Positions 52,064-60,613 of a stretch of 64,000 nt of DNA are shown piece after piece. This DNA is from Sphingomonas immobilis (GTDB lineage Bacteria > Pseudomonadota > Alphaproteobacteria > Sphingomonadales > Sphingomonadaceae), in the NCBI RefSeq assembly GCF_030580995.1, contig NZ_JAUQSZ010000004.1, positions 124,001 to 188,000 on the forward strand. The letters are read 5' to 3'. The position numbers and the translations under genes were made by a program. The stretch's first letter is position 1. Each line of letters begins with the position of its first letter. Under the pieces are notes generated by a model. That model was not told the origin of the DNA and ran no database searches. It saw only the letters and a program-made list of their open reading frames with translations.

Positions 52064-54595
52064 CTATTGCCCGAAGCGGAAGGTGATCGTCCCGCCGTAG
52101 GTGGCAGGCTCGCGCGGCACGCCCGAGACGTAGCCGATGCCGCCCACGTAGAGCGCCTGCACGATCGCGCGGTTGTCGGTGAGGTTGCGCCCGTAGACGG
52201 CGAACTCGAGCTTGTCGTCCATGATCGAGATCGACGCGCGTGCGCTGAGCACGCCCTGCGCAGGAGAGGTCGTCGCATCGACGACGTTCTGCGCGATGGT
52301 GCGGCCGGGGGTATTCGGATCGATCGTCACGCCCTGCGGATCGCCGAGGAACGGCGTGTAGGGCTGAAGATTGATCTTCGAGTTCCAGCTATAGTCAGCG
52401 CGCAGGTTGAGCTTGCCGAAATCGAACGTGTGCGCGTAGGCCCCCGACACCGAGAAGCTCCATTCCGGCACACCCTCCACCCGCTCGGTCAGACGGCTGC
52501 CCGTCAGGTTGGTGCGGCTGGGAAGCTCCTGAAAGCCGGTATATTTCGCGTTGGTGTAGGTGCCGGTGCCGCCTAGCTGGAAACCGCCCGGCAACTGCGC
52601 GGTGACTTCGCCTTCGAAACCGAAGATGCGGATGCCGCCGGCATTGCTCAGCACCGTCTGGGTGGTGCCGTTGGGAAGGCCGATCAGCGTCGTGCGCTGA
52701 ATATCGTACACGTTCGAATAATAGCCCGCGAGATTGACGCGCAGGTGCCGTTCGAACAGCTCGCTCTTGATGCCGGCTTCATGGGCGTAGGCGATTTCGG
52801 GCCGGAACGGGATCGCCGTCGTCACCGAATTGGCGCGCAGATTCTGCCCGCCAGACCGGAAGCCGCGGCTGGTCTTGAGGTAGACCAGCACGTCGTCGGT
52901 CAGCTTGTAGTCCAGGCTGGCGAGGTACGCGACACCTTCGAAGGCGTTGCGCACCGGCAGCGCGCACTGGGTCGCGACCGTCGCCGTCGGGATCTGGCAG
53001 GCGAAGACGCCCGTCGTGCGGTTGAAGGTCTGATTGCGCGTCGTCAGACCCTTGTCGTCGACCGAATAGCGCAGGCCGCCGGTGAAGGTCAGCCGGTCGG
53101 TCATGTGCCACGACGCCTGGCCGTACATGCCCATGCTGTCGTTATCGAGCTGGCCGCTGAACAGCGTGGTGGCGGCGTTGAACGACGGCAGCGTGATCGA
53201 CGACGAGGTGTCGAAGCCCGATTCGTGGAAATAGAACAGGCCGCCGGCGAAATCGACGGCATTGTCGAACATCTTTCCGGTCGCCTGCAACTCGCCCGAA
53301 TATTGCGTCAGGTTCTGGTCCCCGGTGGTGGTATGGATCGGCGCGACCGAACCGTCGAGATCGAGCCGTGACGTCGTCTTGACGTTGCGCCATCCGCCGA
53401 TGAACTTGATGTTCCCGAAGAACGTATCGAAGTTGATCGTGCCGTTATAAGTCTGCGTCTCGACGAAGGTTCGCGGCGAGGCGTCGGGCAGGTTGATGTT
53501 GCCCGCAACGCCGTGCGACAATTCGGTGCTGTTCGGGTTCAGGCCGACATAGTAAGAGCGCAGATTGCCGCCCGCCTGCGTCGCGCCGGAAGACCCGATC
53601 GCCGGATAGCTGAACGGGCTGATGCCGGCCGGGACGGTGGCGCCTGCCCCGGTGAGCGTGGCCGCGGCGGCCACGCCCGCCGCCTGCAGAGAGGCATCGC
53701 CAGCGGCCGAAGGCGGGGTTAGGCCGCTCGGGATGAGATACAGCAGCTGGCGGCCGGATGCGTGGGTTTCCTGTTTGAAATACTCGCCCGAGAACAGGAA
53801 GCTCAAATTGTCGGTCGCGCGGTACAGCAGCTTGCCGCGCGCGGCCCAGTTGTTGCGATCGTTATATTTGTCGCCGGTAATGCGATCGACCATCCAGCCG
53901 TCGCGCAGGTTGCGCTGCACGGCCGCGCGGATCGCGAGCTTGTCGGCGATCAGCGGGATGTTGATGACGCCGGTCGCGACCCGCTCGTTGAAGCGGCCGT
54001 ACGTTCCCTGCACGCTGCCCGAAATGCCGTTGAAATCGGGATCGTTGGTTTCGAACAGCATTGCGCCGCCCGTCGTGTTCCGCCCGAACAAGGTGCCCTG
54101 CGGGCCCTTCAGCACCTGGACGCTGCGCAGATCGAGCAGATCCTGGTTGAGGCCGTAAGCGCGCGACCAGTAGACGCCATCGACATACGTGCCGACGGAC
54201 GGATCGAGCGTGGCAAGAATGTCAGTCTGCACCTGTCCGCGCAGTGTGATCGAAATGCCGCTCGGGTTGGACGGCGATTCGCGAACGGTGAGGCTGGGCG
54301 TGGTACGTGCGACGTCGGAAACCTTGGTGGCCCCCTGTTGCGTCAGCGTGGCGCCGGAATAGGCGGTGATCGCGACCGGCACGTCCTGCAGGTTCTCGGC
54401 GATTTTGCGGGCGGTGACGACGATGTCTTCCAGCGTCTGTTCCTGCGCCGGCGCGTCCTGCGGTGCTGCGGCCGACTGCGCGGTGGCGGCAGTCGATATC
54501 AGACCCGCGGCGAGCGCGCCGAGCGAAACCATGATCTTGTGGAGCGGCGCACGGCGCACAGCCGTACCACACGCAAAACGCGCGTTCACTTTCAT
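52064..54595 (-). CDS. TonB-dependent receptor
   Basis: Outer-membrane receptor of 843 residues. Signal peptide about 1-39 (ISTAATA), TonB box DIVVTAR at 57-63. The plug contains VPVAITAYSGATL, LRGQVQTDILATLDPSVG and VLKGPQGTLFGRNTTGGA; the barrel ends GTITFRFGQ. It is a close paralog of the receptor at 21565-23853 (identical LRGQVQTDILATLDPSVG segment, shared LDLDGS and C-terminal FRFGQ). It is convergent with 49378-51912 and divergent from 55083-57509 across an AT-rich gap. Confidence 0.95.
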   Translation of the reverse strand: MKVNARFACGTAVRRAPLHKIMVSLGALAAGLISTAATAQSAAAPQDAPAQEQTLEDIVVTARKIAENLQDVPVAITAYSGATLTQQGATKVSDVARTTPSLTVRESPSNPSGISITLRGQVQTDILATLDPSVGTYVDGVYWSRAYGLNQDLLDLRSVQVLKGPQGTLFGRNTTGGAMLFETNDPDFNGISGSVQGTYGRFNERVATGVINIPLIADKLAIRAAVQRNLRDGWMVDRITGDKYNDRNNWAARGKLLYRATDNLSFLFSGEYFKQETHASGRQLLYLIPSGLTPPSAAGDASLQAAGVAAAATLTGAGATVPAGISPFSYPAIGSSGATQAGGNLRSYYVGLNPNSTELSHGVAGNINLPDASPRTFVETQTYNGTINFDTFFGNIKFIGGWRNVKTTSRLDLDGSVAPIHTTTGDQNLTQYSGELQATGKMFDNAVDFAGGLFYFHESGFDTSSSITLPSFNAATTLFSGQLDNDSMGMYGQASWHMTDRLTFTGGLRYSVDDKGLTTRNQTFNRTTGVFACQIPTATVATQCALPVRNAFEGVAYLASLDYKLTDDVLVYLKTSRGFRSGGQNLRANSVTTAIPFRPEIAYAHEAGIKSELFERHLRVNLAGYYSNVYDIQRTTLIGLPNGTTQTVLSNAGGIRIFGFEGEVTAQLPGGFQLGGTGTYTNAKYTGFQELPSRTNLTGSRLTERVEGVPEWSFSVSGAYAHTFDFGKLNLRADYSWNSKINLQPYTPFLGDPQGVTIDPNTPGRTIAQNVVDATTSPAQGVLSARASISIMDDKLEFAVYGRNLTDNRAIVQALYVGGIGYVSGVPREPATYGGTITFRFGQ

Positions 54596-54654
54596 CTGGC
54601 AATCCTCCCATTGAACAGAGACCTCTTTCGGGCCTACTCGCGTTCGTAACCAAG

Positions 54655-54664
54655 CAGGTACCTA
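54655..54664. promoter_or_regulatory. Palindromic YAGNTANCTA element upstream of the TonB receptor at 52064
   Basis: CAGGTACCTA, containing the perfect palindrome AGGTACCT, lies 60 bases before the receptor ATG. It matches the elements at 18213, 23932 and 25369. Confidence 0.45.
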
Positions 54665-54677
54665 GTTGCAAGTTACC

Positions 54678-54693
54678 ATGACAATGCTGTCAT
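54678..54693. repeat. Inverted repeat ATGACA-N4-TGTCAT
   Basis: A perfect six-base inverted repeat in the AT-rich gap. A longer-spaced relative, ATGACAT-N10-ATGTCAT, lies at 54889-54912. They may be operator sites for the divergent receptors. Confidence 0.4.
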
Positions 54694-54888
54694 CTTTTGC
54701 CTCTTCGACTGTGATAGTTTTGCATCATAACAAGGCGCAGCAGGCAAATACTATGCTAGCTTTTAATAAGCACGCTAACCTTAATCACCCTGATTACGTG
54801 CAGATACTCCACGCAATATTACGTTTTCGGCTTGATCCAACATCGCCCGCGGCATCTTTTCGACGCACGAAATCGCCAAGAAACCAAC

Positions 54889-54912
54889 ATGACATACTGT
54901 TCATGATGTCAT
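54889..54912. repeat. Inverted repeat ATGACAT-N10-ATGTCAT
   Basis: A perfect seven-base inverted repeat, 62 bases before the TTGACAC promoter of the rightward receptor. It shares half-sites with 54678-54693. Confidence 0.4.
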
Positions 54913-54973
54913 CTAATTAATGACAAATATGCATCACAGACGAGACATCCACCCTGAGTTTTGGCGTCGGCGC

Positions 54974-55003
54974 TTGACACCTTGTCCAACAGGAACCTAA
55001 TCA
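54974..55003 (+). promoter_or_regulatory. TTGACAC promoter of the TonB receptor at 55083
   Basis: TTGACA (54974-54979) is 18 bases from TAATCA (54998-55003). The extended TTGACACCTTGTCCAAC matches the elements before the Rieske and P450 genes (TTGACAC-N3-GTC). The receptor ATG is 79 bases downstream of the -10. Confidence 0.5.
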
Positions 55004-55082
55004 GCCCCGCGTCCGCAGCAACGACGGACGAACAGCTTGGCCCGTGCCGGTTACGCCGCCGCGGTGCAGGGAGAGGACGGTC

Positions 55083-57509
55083 ATGAAGCGGTTTTACGGA
55101 ATTGTCGGATATACTGCACTGCTGTGCTGCGGCACCGCGCTCTCGGGTGCCGCGTCCGCGCAAGGCACCGACGATCAGGCGCAGCCCGCCGCCGCCCCGG
55201 CGACCACCGACATGATCGGCGACATCGTTGTTACTGCACGTCGCCGCGAGGAGAGCCTGCAGAGCGTCCCGCTCGCGATCACCGCCTTCTCCGACGACAA
55301 GCTCAAGCAGCAGGCGATCTTCAGCTCGAACGATCTCGACAAGGCTGTCCCCGGCCTCACCGTCGCCTCCAGCTCGGGCAGCCCGGGCCTGCCGACCTTC
55401 GCGATCCGCGGCCGCGGCACGAACTACGGTGCGGCGGCGGGCGCGGTCGAAACCTATTTCGCCGACGTGCCGCTGAGCGCGCCGTTCCAGGCGCCGACGC
55501 TCTATCCGCAGTTCTTCGATCTCCAGTCGTTCCAGGTGCTCAAGGGGCCGCAGGGCACGTTGTTCGGCCGCTCGACGACGGGTGGCGCGGTCGTCATCGT
55601 GCCGCGCGCGCCGGACGACACTTTCGGCGGCTACGTCCGCCTGCAGGGCGGCACCTACGGCGATTTCCAGGCGGAAGGCGCGATCAACATCCCGCTCGCT
55701 GGTGACAAGGCTGCGCTGCGCATCGCCGGTTTCGTATGGCAGCGCGACGGCTACAGCCACAGCTTCGCCGGCACCAGAGAAACGCTGACCGGCCAGACTC
55801 TGCCCGCGCAGGATTTCAACAACCGCGATCAGCAGATGATTCGTGCTACCCTGCTGCTCAAGCCGAGTGACACTTTCACGAACTCGACGGTGCTGACCTA
55901 TCAGCGTGTCGCGGATCAGGCGAGTGCGGGTGCGGGCCGCCTGCTCGCGCCGACCGCGACCGGCTTCGGCACCGTTCCCGACACCGGCTTCGGCACGCAA
56001 TATTCGGTGTCGGACGTACGCTTCAACAACCAGCCGCGCACCGCCTTCGCCGCGATCAACACCTCGACGCTCACGCTCAGCGACGCGCTGACGATCAAGA
56101 ACATCGCCGGCTACATCACCGCCAAGGGATCGCCGTCGCAGGGCACCAACGCCGACGGCAACGGCAGCGCCACCATCTCGCTACCGAGCCTGCCGTACGT
56201 CGGCACCAATCACCAGTTCACCGACGAACTGCAGCTACAGGGCAGCCTGTTCGACAGCCGCCTGAACTTCATCGTCGGCGGCCTCGCAGACATCACCCGC
56301 GAACCGCGTGGCACCGGATCCATCCCGATCGCGTCGGGCACGATCCAGACGCCGGTCTGCACCACGCCAACCACCTGCACCGTCGCGGTCAGCTCGCGCT
56401 TTGCCGGCACCGATATCGACTCGTTCGGCCTGTTCGCGTCGGGCACGTTCGAGGTCACGCCGAAGCTGAGCGTCACCGCCGCATTCCGGCATAGCTGGGA
56501 TCATGTCAGCAGCCTGAGCGGCAGCGCCAGCCAGACTATCGCACAGGCGCCGGGCGCGCAGGTGCCGTCGGTTCCGCAGACGCTGACGCTCAACGAGACC
56601 GATTTCCAGGGCAACACCTATAATTTCGGCATCGACTATCACGTCAATTCGGACACCCTGGTCTATGGCGGCTATCGTCGCGGCTACAAGCGCGGCGGAT
56701 TCAACGATTCCGCCGTGGCCCCGCTGCCCAAGAGCTTCGGGCCGGAAGGCGTCGACGATTTCTTCGGCGGCCTGAAGACCACCTTCAACATCGGCGGCGC
56801 GCGGACGCGCTTCAACGTCGAGGGATATTACGACAAATATCAGGGCCAGCAGGTCAGTTTCCTCGGCCTCGCGCTCGTGTCGGGCGTGCCCAACCTCGTC
56901 ACCGTGACGACCAACGTCGACAAGACGACCTATGCAGGTTTCGAATTCGATCTGCAGTCCGACGTTACCAAATGGCTCACGCTCGAAGGCAATTACGCCT
57001 ATACCGACGCCAACAACGACAAATGGACCGATACGTCAGTGCCGGGCCTGACGCAGAGCCTGGCCGACAACCCGGTCCCCTATGTATCGAAGAACAAGTT
57101 CAGCCTGACCGCCCGCCTGCACGGCGAGTTGCCGGACGGCAAGGGCGAGCTCGTGTTCGCGCCGACCGTCACCTATCAGGATTCGTTCAACACCTATGTC
57201 AGCTCGGTGACGCTGCCCTATGCGACGCAGGCGACGCTGGGCCTGCTGTTCACCGGCGGGGCGGTGCCGCTGCTCAACATCAACGGGCTGGCGGCGGGTG
57301 CGAACCTGGTGCCGTCGCGCACGCTGGTCGATCTGCGCGTCGAGTGGAACCACGTTCTCGGCTCGCGCTTCGACATTGCGGCGAACGCGACCAACCTGAC
57401 CAACAAGACCTATTACACCGGCACCAGCGCGACGGTGATCTTCGGCGTCGAAAGCTATGCCTATGGGCCGCCGCGGATGTTTACGTTCGATATCAAGACG
57501 AAGTTCTGA
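55083..57509 (+). CDS. TonB-dependent receptor
   Basis: Outer-membrane receptor of 808 residues. Signal peptide about 1-26 (CCGTALSGAASA, almost as in the 49378 receptor). TonB box DIVVTAR at 47-53. The plug has VPLAITAFSDDKL, IRGRGTNYGAAAGAVETY and VLKGPQGTLFGRSTTGGAVV. The barrel ends in aromatic Phe (FDIKTKF), as usual. ATG 55083 has GGAGAGGACGG upstream. It differs most from the other three receptors in its plug, so it probably takes a different ligand. Confidence 0.95.
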   Translation: MKRFYGIVGYTALLCCGTALSGAASAQGTDDQAQPAAAPATTDMIGDIVVTARRREESLQSVPLAITAFSDDKLKQQAIFSSNDLDKAVPGLTVASSSGSPGLPTFAIRGRGTNYGAAAGAVETYFADVPLSAPFQAPTLYPQFFDLQSFQVLKGPQGTLFGRSTTGGAVVIVPRAPDDTFGGYVRLQGGTYGDFQAEGAINIPLAGDKAALRIAGFVWQRDGYSHSFAGTRETLTGQTLPAQDFNNRDQQMIRATLLLKPSDTFTNSTVLTYQRVADQASAGAGRLLAPTATGFGTVPDTGFGTQYSVSDVRFNNQPRTAFAAINTSTLTLSDALTIKNIAGYITAKGSPSQGTNADGNGSATISLPSLPYVGTNHQFTDELQLQGSLFDSRLNFIVGGLADITREPRGTGSIPIASGTIQTPVCTTPTTCTVAVSSRFAGTDIDSFGLFASGTFEVTPKLSVTAAFRHSWDHVSSLSGSASQTIAQAPGAQVPSVPQTLTLNETDFQGNTYNFGIDYHVNSDTLVYGGYRRGYKRGGFNDSAVAPLPKSFGPEGVDDFFGGLKTTFNIGGARTRFNVEGYYDKYQGQQVSFLGLALVSGVPNLVTVTTNVDKTTYAGFEFDLQSDVTKWLTLEGNYAYTDANNDKWTDTSVPGLTQSLADNPVPYVSKNKFSLTARLHGELPDGKGELVFAPTVTYQDSFNTYVSSVTLPYATQATLGLLFTGGAVPLLNINGLAAGANLVPSRTLVDLRVEWNHVLGSRFDIAANATNLTNKTYYTGTSATVIFGVESYAYGPPRMFTFDIKTKF

Positions 57510-57535
57510 CCGGCCAGACCCGGGGGGGGGCGGGG

Positions 57536-57561
57536 CGCCGGGGGCAGCAATGCCCCCGGCG
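57536..57561. terminator. GC-rich hairpin with GCAA tetraloop between convergent genes
   Basis: A perfect 11-base stem (57536-57546 with 57551-57561) closes on a GNRA-type GCAA loop. There is no long T-run on either strand, so it may be a weak bidirectional terminator or an mRNA 3-prime stabiliser. Nine G residues in a row precede it at 57522-57530. Confidence 0.5.
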
Positions 57562-57570
57562 TTCGCCGTT

Positions 57571-58320
57571 TCAGGTGCCGCCGCTCACCGGGAAATCCTG
57601 GCCGGTGATCCAGCGCGCGCCGGGCCCGGCGAGGAAGGCGACCGTCGCGGCGATATCCTCGGGCTCGCCGACGCGGCCGAGCGGGATCGCGCGCGCGATC
57701 TTCTCGATCCGATCGGGCGGCATGTTGTCGCGGATGAGGTCGGTCATCACCATGCTGGGCGACACCGAATTGACGGTGATCTGCCGCCGTGCGAGCTCCG
57801 CCGCCCAGATGCGCGTGAACGCCTCCACCGCCGCCTTGGTGCCGGCATAGACCGACAGGCCGGACATGCGCGCGCGCGTCACCATGCTGCTCATGTTGAT
57901 GATCGCGCCACCGTCGCGCAGCAGCGGCGAGGCGGCCTGCGTCACGAAGAACAGCCCGCGCGTGTTGAGCGCGAAGAGATCGTCATAGATTTCCGGCGTA
58001 GACGTCTCCAGCGTCGGCTGCCCGTTCGACCCGCGCCCGGCATTGTTGACGAGGATGTCGAACGCCGGCGTCCGCGCGGCGACAACCTCGAACATCGCGG
58101 CGATCGAGGCGAGATCGGCGACGTCGCCCATCACCGTCCATGCCTTGCCGCCGTCCGCGACGATCTCGGCGGCGAGCGCTTCCGCGCCTTCCTTCGCGCG
58201 CGAATAGTTCAGGATCACCTCGGCCCCGTCCGCCGCGAGCCGGCGCGCGATGGCGTGGCCGATGCCCCGGCCCGCCCCCGTTACCAGCGCGATCTTATCT
58301 TCCAGTGGTCGCATACCCAT
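57571..58320 (-). CDS. Short-chain dehydrogenase/reductase
   Basis: SDR of 249 residues. It shows TGAGRGIG, NNAGRGSN, NMSSMVT and YAGTKAA (a variant of YxASK). NYSRAK at the end of beta-2 suggests NADP(H), as in FabG-like enzymes. Either ATG 58320 or 58314 may be used; GGAGAG lies 4 or 10 bases upstream respectively. It is divergent from the thiolase at 58440. Confidence 0.88.
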   Translation of the reverse strand: MGMRPLEDKIALVTGAGRGIGHAIARRLAADGAEVILNYSRAKEGAEALAAEIVADGGKAWTVMGDVADLASIAAMFEVVAARTPAFDILVNNAGRGSNGQPTLETSTPEIYDDLFALNTRGLFFVTQAASPLLRDGGAIINMSSMVTRARMSGLSVYAGTKAAVEAFTRIWAAELARRQITVNSVSPSMVMTDLIRDNMPPDRIEKIARAIPLGRVGEPEDIAATVAFLAGPGARWITGQDFPVSGGT

Positions 58321-58439
58321 CTCTCTCCTGCCCGAAGGTTTCATTTCGCCACTTGTGTGACCCACTTGTATGGCTAGGTGAGACAGCTATTCCGAATCGA
58401 CCCCGCGCGCCAGCGCGGCACATCTGTGGAGACGACTAT

Positions 58440-59693
58440 ATGGCCGAAGCGTACATCATCGATGCCGTCCGCACCCCGCGCGGCGTGGGCAAGGCTGGAA
58501 AAGGCGCGCTCGCGCACATGCACCCGCAGCACCTCGCCGCGACGGTGCTGAAGGCGATCGCCGAACGCAACAAGCTCGACACCGCCGATATCGATGACGT
58601 GATCTGGTCGACCTCGACCCAGAAGGGCAAGCAGGGCGGCGACATGGCGCGCATGGCCCTGCTCGACGCGGGCTTCGACCCGAAGGTGAGCGGCACCACG
58701 CTCGATCGCTTCTGCGGCGGCGGCATCTCCTCGGTCAGCTTCGCAGCCGGGCAGATCATGTCGGGGCTGGAGGATCTGGTGATCGCCGGCGGCACCGAGA
58801 TGATGTCGCTCACCGCGACGATGGCGGCCGAGGAAGCCGCGGCGGGCCTCAAGCCGCTCGGCATGGGATCGGGCAACGAACGCCTGCAGGAAGCCTATCC
58901 GCAATCGCACCAGGGCGTATGCGGCGACGCCATCGCCTCGATGGAAGGCATCACGCGCGAGGCTCTCGACGCGCTCGGCCTCGAAAGCCAGCGCCGCGCC
59001 GCCGTCGCCATCGCCGAGGGGCGTTTCGACAAGAGCCTGGTGCCGGTCTATGACGATACCGGCGCGCTGGTGCTCGACAAGGAGGAATTCCCCCGCCCGC
59101 AGACCACGGCGGAGGGTCTCGCATCGCTGAAGCCGTCGTTCGAGGCGATCGGATCGATGCCGCTCGACGAGAAGGGCACGACCTTCAACGGACTGATCAA
59201 CAAGAAATATCCCGACATCGAGATCAAGCATTTCCACCATGCCGGCAACAGCTCGGGCGTGGTCGACGGCGCTGCCGCCGTGCTGCTCGCATCGAAGGAA
59301 TATGCCGATGCGCACGGGCTGAAGCCGCGCGCGCGCGTCGTCGTCGCGGTCAATGTCGGTGACGATCCCACGCTGATGCTCAACGCCCCCGTCCCCGCCG
59401 CCAAGAAGGCGCTCGCCCGCGCCGGCCTGACGGTCGACGACATCGACCTGTGGGAAATCAACGAGGCGTTCGCCGTCGTCGCCGAGAAGTTCATCCGCGA
59501 CCTCAAGCTCGATCGCGAGAAGGTCAACGTCAACGGCGGATCGATCGCCCTCGGTCATCCGATCGGCGCGACCGGCGCGGTGCTGATCGGCACCGTGCTC
59601 GACGAGCTCGAGCGCCGCGACCTCAAGCGCGGCCTCGTCACGATGTGCGCGGCGGGCGGCATGGCCCCGGCGATCATCATCGAGCGCGTATAG
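58440..59693 (+). CDS. Acetyl-CoA acetyltransferase / 3-ketoacyl-CoA thiolase
   Basis: Thiolase of 417 residues with a complete active site: nucleophile C92 in DRFCGGGISS, H373 in GHPIGATG and C403 in CAAGG. It cleaves a 3-ketoacyl-CoA to a shortened acyl-CoA and acetyl-CoA or propionyl-CoA. It is the only Cys-complete thiolase in the window, in contrast to the protein at 30452-31660. The MBL gene follows after 4 bases, so they are likely co-transcribed. CTAGGT at 58374-58379 recurs before other operons. Confidence 0.93.
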   Translation: MAEAYIIDAVRTPRGVGKAGKGALAHMHPQHLAATVLKAIAERNKLDTADIDDVIWSTSTQKGKQGGDMARMALLDAGFDPKVSGTTLDRFCGGGISSVSFAAGQIMSGLEDLVIAGGTEMMSLTATMAAEEAAAGLKPLGMGSGNERLQEAYPQSHQGVCGDAIASMEGITREALDALGLESQRRAAVAIAEGRFDKSLVPVYDDTGALVLDKEEFPRPQTTAEGLASLKPSFEAIGSMPLDEKGTTFNGLINKKYPDIEIKHFHHAGNSSGVVDGAAAVLLASKEYADAHGLKPRARVVVAVNVGDDPTLMLNAPVPAAKKALARAGLTVDDIDLWEINEAFAVVAEKFIRDLKLDREKVNVNGGSIALGHPIGATGAVLIGTVLDELERRDLKRGLVTMCAAGGMAPAIIIERV

Positions 59694-59697
59694 TCGC

Positions 59698-60603
59698 ATG
59701 TCGGCGATCAGGGTTGGCGCGGCTTTGGTCCACGCCATCCTCGAGCAGGATTCGATGGCTTACCCGCTCGAATATTTTTTCGAAGGATGGGACGCCGCCC
59801 TGATCGCCGGCCACCGCGCGCTCCTCGTCCCGGATCATATCGATCCGGAGGCACGTGCGGCGCTTTTCTCGCACCATGCGTGGTTGGTCGAGATCGGCCC
59901 CTACAAGGTGCTGATCGACCCATGCGTGGGCAATGGCCGCGACCGTGCAGCCATACCGGGCTATCACCAGCTCGATACGCCGTGGCTCGACCGGTTGAGC
60001 GCAACCGGCGTGACGCCCGACGACATCGATTTCGTGCTCTGCACACACCTCCACGCCGACCATTGCGGCTGGAACACGCGCGCCGTCGACGGCCGCTTCG
60101 TGCCGACCTTTCCCAACGCGCGCTATATCTTCAGCCGGGCGGAGCGCGATTTCTGGGCGCGCGAACTGACCGGCGACCTGCCGGCGGAGGTCGCCTATAA
60201 TCGCGGCGTCTATACCGACAGCGTGCTGCCGGTGATCGAGGCCGGGCTCGCCTGGGTGGTCGAGGGACGCGAGACCTTCGCCGATGCCTTCACCCTGATG
60301 CCGGCACCCGGCCATACGATCGGGCAGATCGCCGTGAGGCTCGACGCCGGCGGCGACGGCGCGCTGTTTATCGGCGACGTCGTCCACTCGCCAATCCAGA
60401 TCCTCGATCCAGACATCAACACCGCAGGCAATCACGATCCGGTTGCGGCGGTGGCGTCGCGCCGCGCGCTGCTGCAGCTTGCGGCCGATCGGAACCTGGT
60501 GGTCGCGCCGGGCCATTTCCGCGGCGCCAAGGCTTGTCGTGTGCAGGCGTCGGGCGCAGGCTATGCCATTACCTGGTGCGATGGCAGCACCGCTTCCGCC
60601 TGA
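59698..60603 (+). CDS. Metallo-beta-lactamase-fold hydrolase (lactonase-like)
   Basis: MBL-fold protein of 301 residues. The dizinc motif is HLHADH at 117-122, with further ligands in APGHTIGQ and FIGDVVHSP. No signal peptide, so cytoplasmic; this and the overall make-up resemble AHL-lactonase or esterase-like members rather than antibiotic beta-lactamases. It may open a lactone formed in the pathway. It follows the thiolase by 4 bases and precedes the OYE-type gene by 10. Confidence 0.87.
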   Translation: MSAIRVGAALVHAILEQDSMAYPLEYFFEGWDAALIAGHRALLVPDHIDPEARAALFSHHAWLVEIGPYKVLIDPCVGNGRDRAAIPGYHQLDTPWLDRLSATGVTPDDIDFVLCTHLHADHCGWNTRAVDGRFVPTFPNARYIFSRAERDFWARELTGDLPAEVAYNRGVYTDSVLPVIEAGLAWVVEGRETFADAFTLMPAPGHTIGQIAVRLDAGGDGALFIGDVVHSPIQILDPDINTAGNHDPVAAVASRRALLQLAADRNLVVAPGHFRGAKACRVQASGAGYAITWCDGSTASA

Positions 60604-60613
60604 GGAGATTCTG

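Larger units (their letters stand above)
54596..55082. other. AT-rich 487-bp divergent intergenic region between two TonB receptors
   Basis: Much of 54660-54960 is strikingly AT-rich compared with the rest of the window. It holds the YAGNTANCTA element (54655-54664), two TGACA/TGTCA inverted repeats (54678-54693 and 54889-54912) and a TTGACAC promoter (54974-55003). An 84-codon open frame at 54666-54920 has no ribosome site and no coding character. Probably a complex regulatory region. Confidence 0.6.

Noticed and set aside
54666..54920. An 84-codon open frame in the AT-rich gap between TonB receptors.
   Set aside because: No ribosome site, no family resemblance, and its codons are AT-rich, unlike every real gene here. 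The region reads better as regulatory DNA.
57522..57530. The G9 tract as a phase-variation switch.
   Set aside because: It is intergenic, between two stop codons, and cannot change any reading frame or an obvious promoter.
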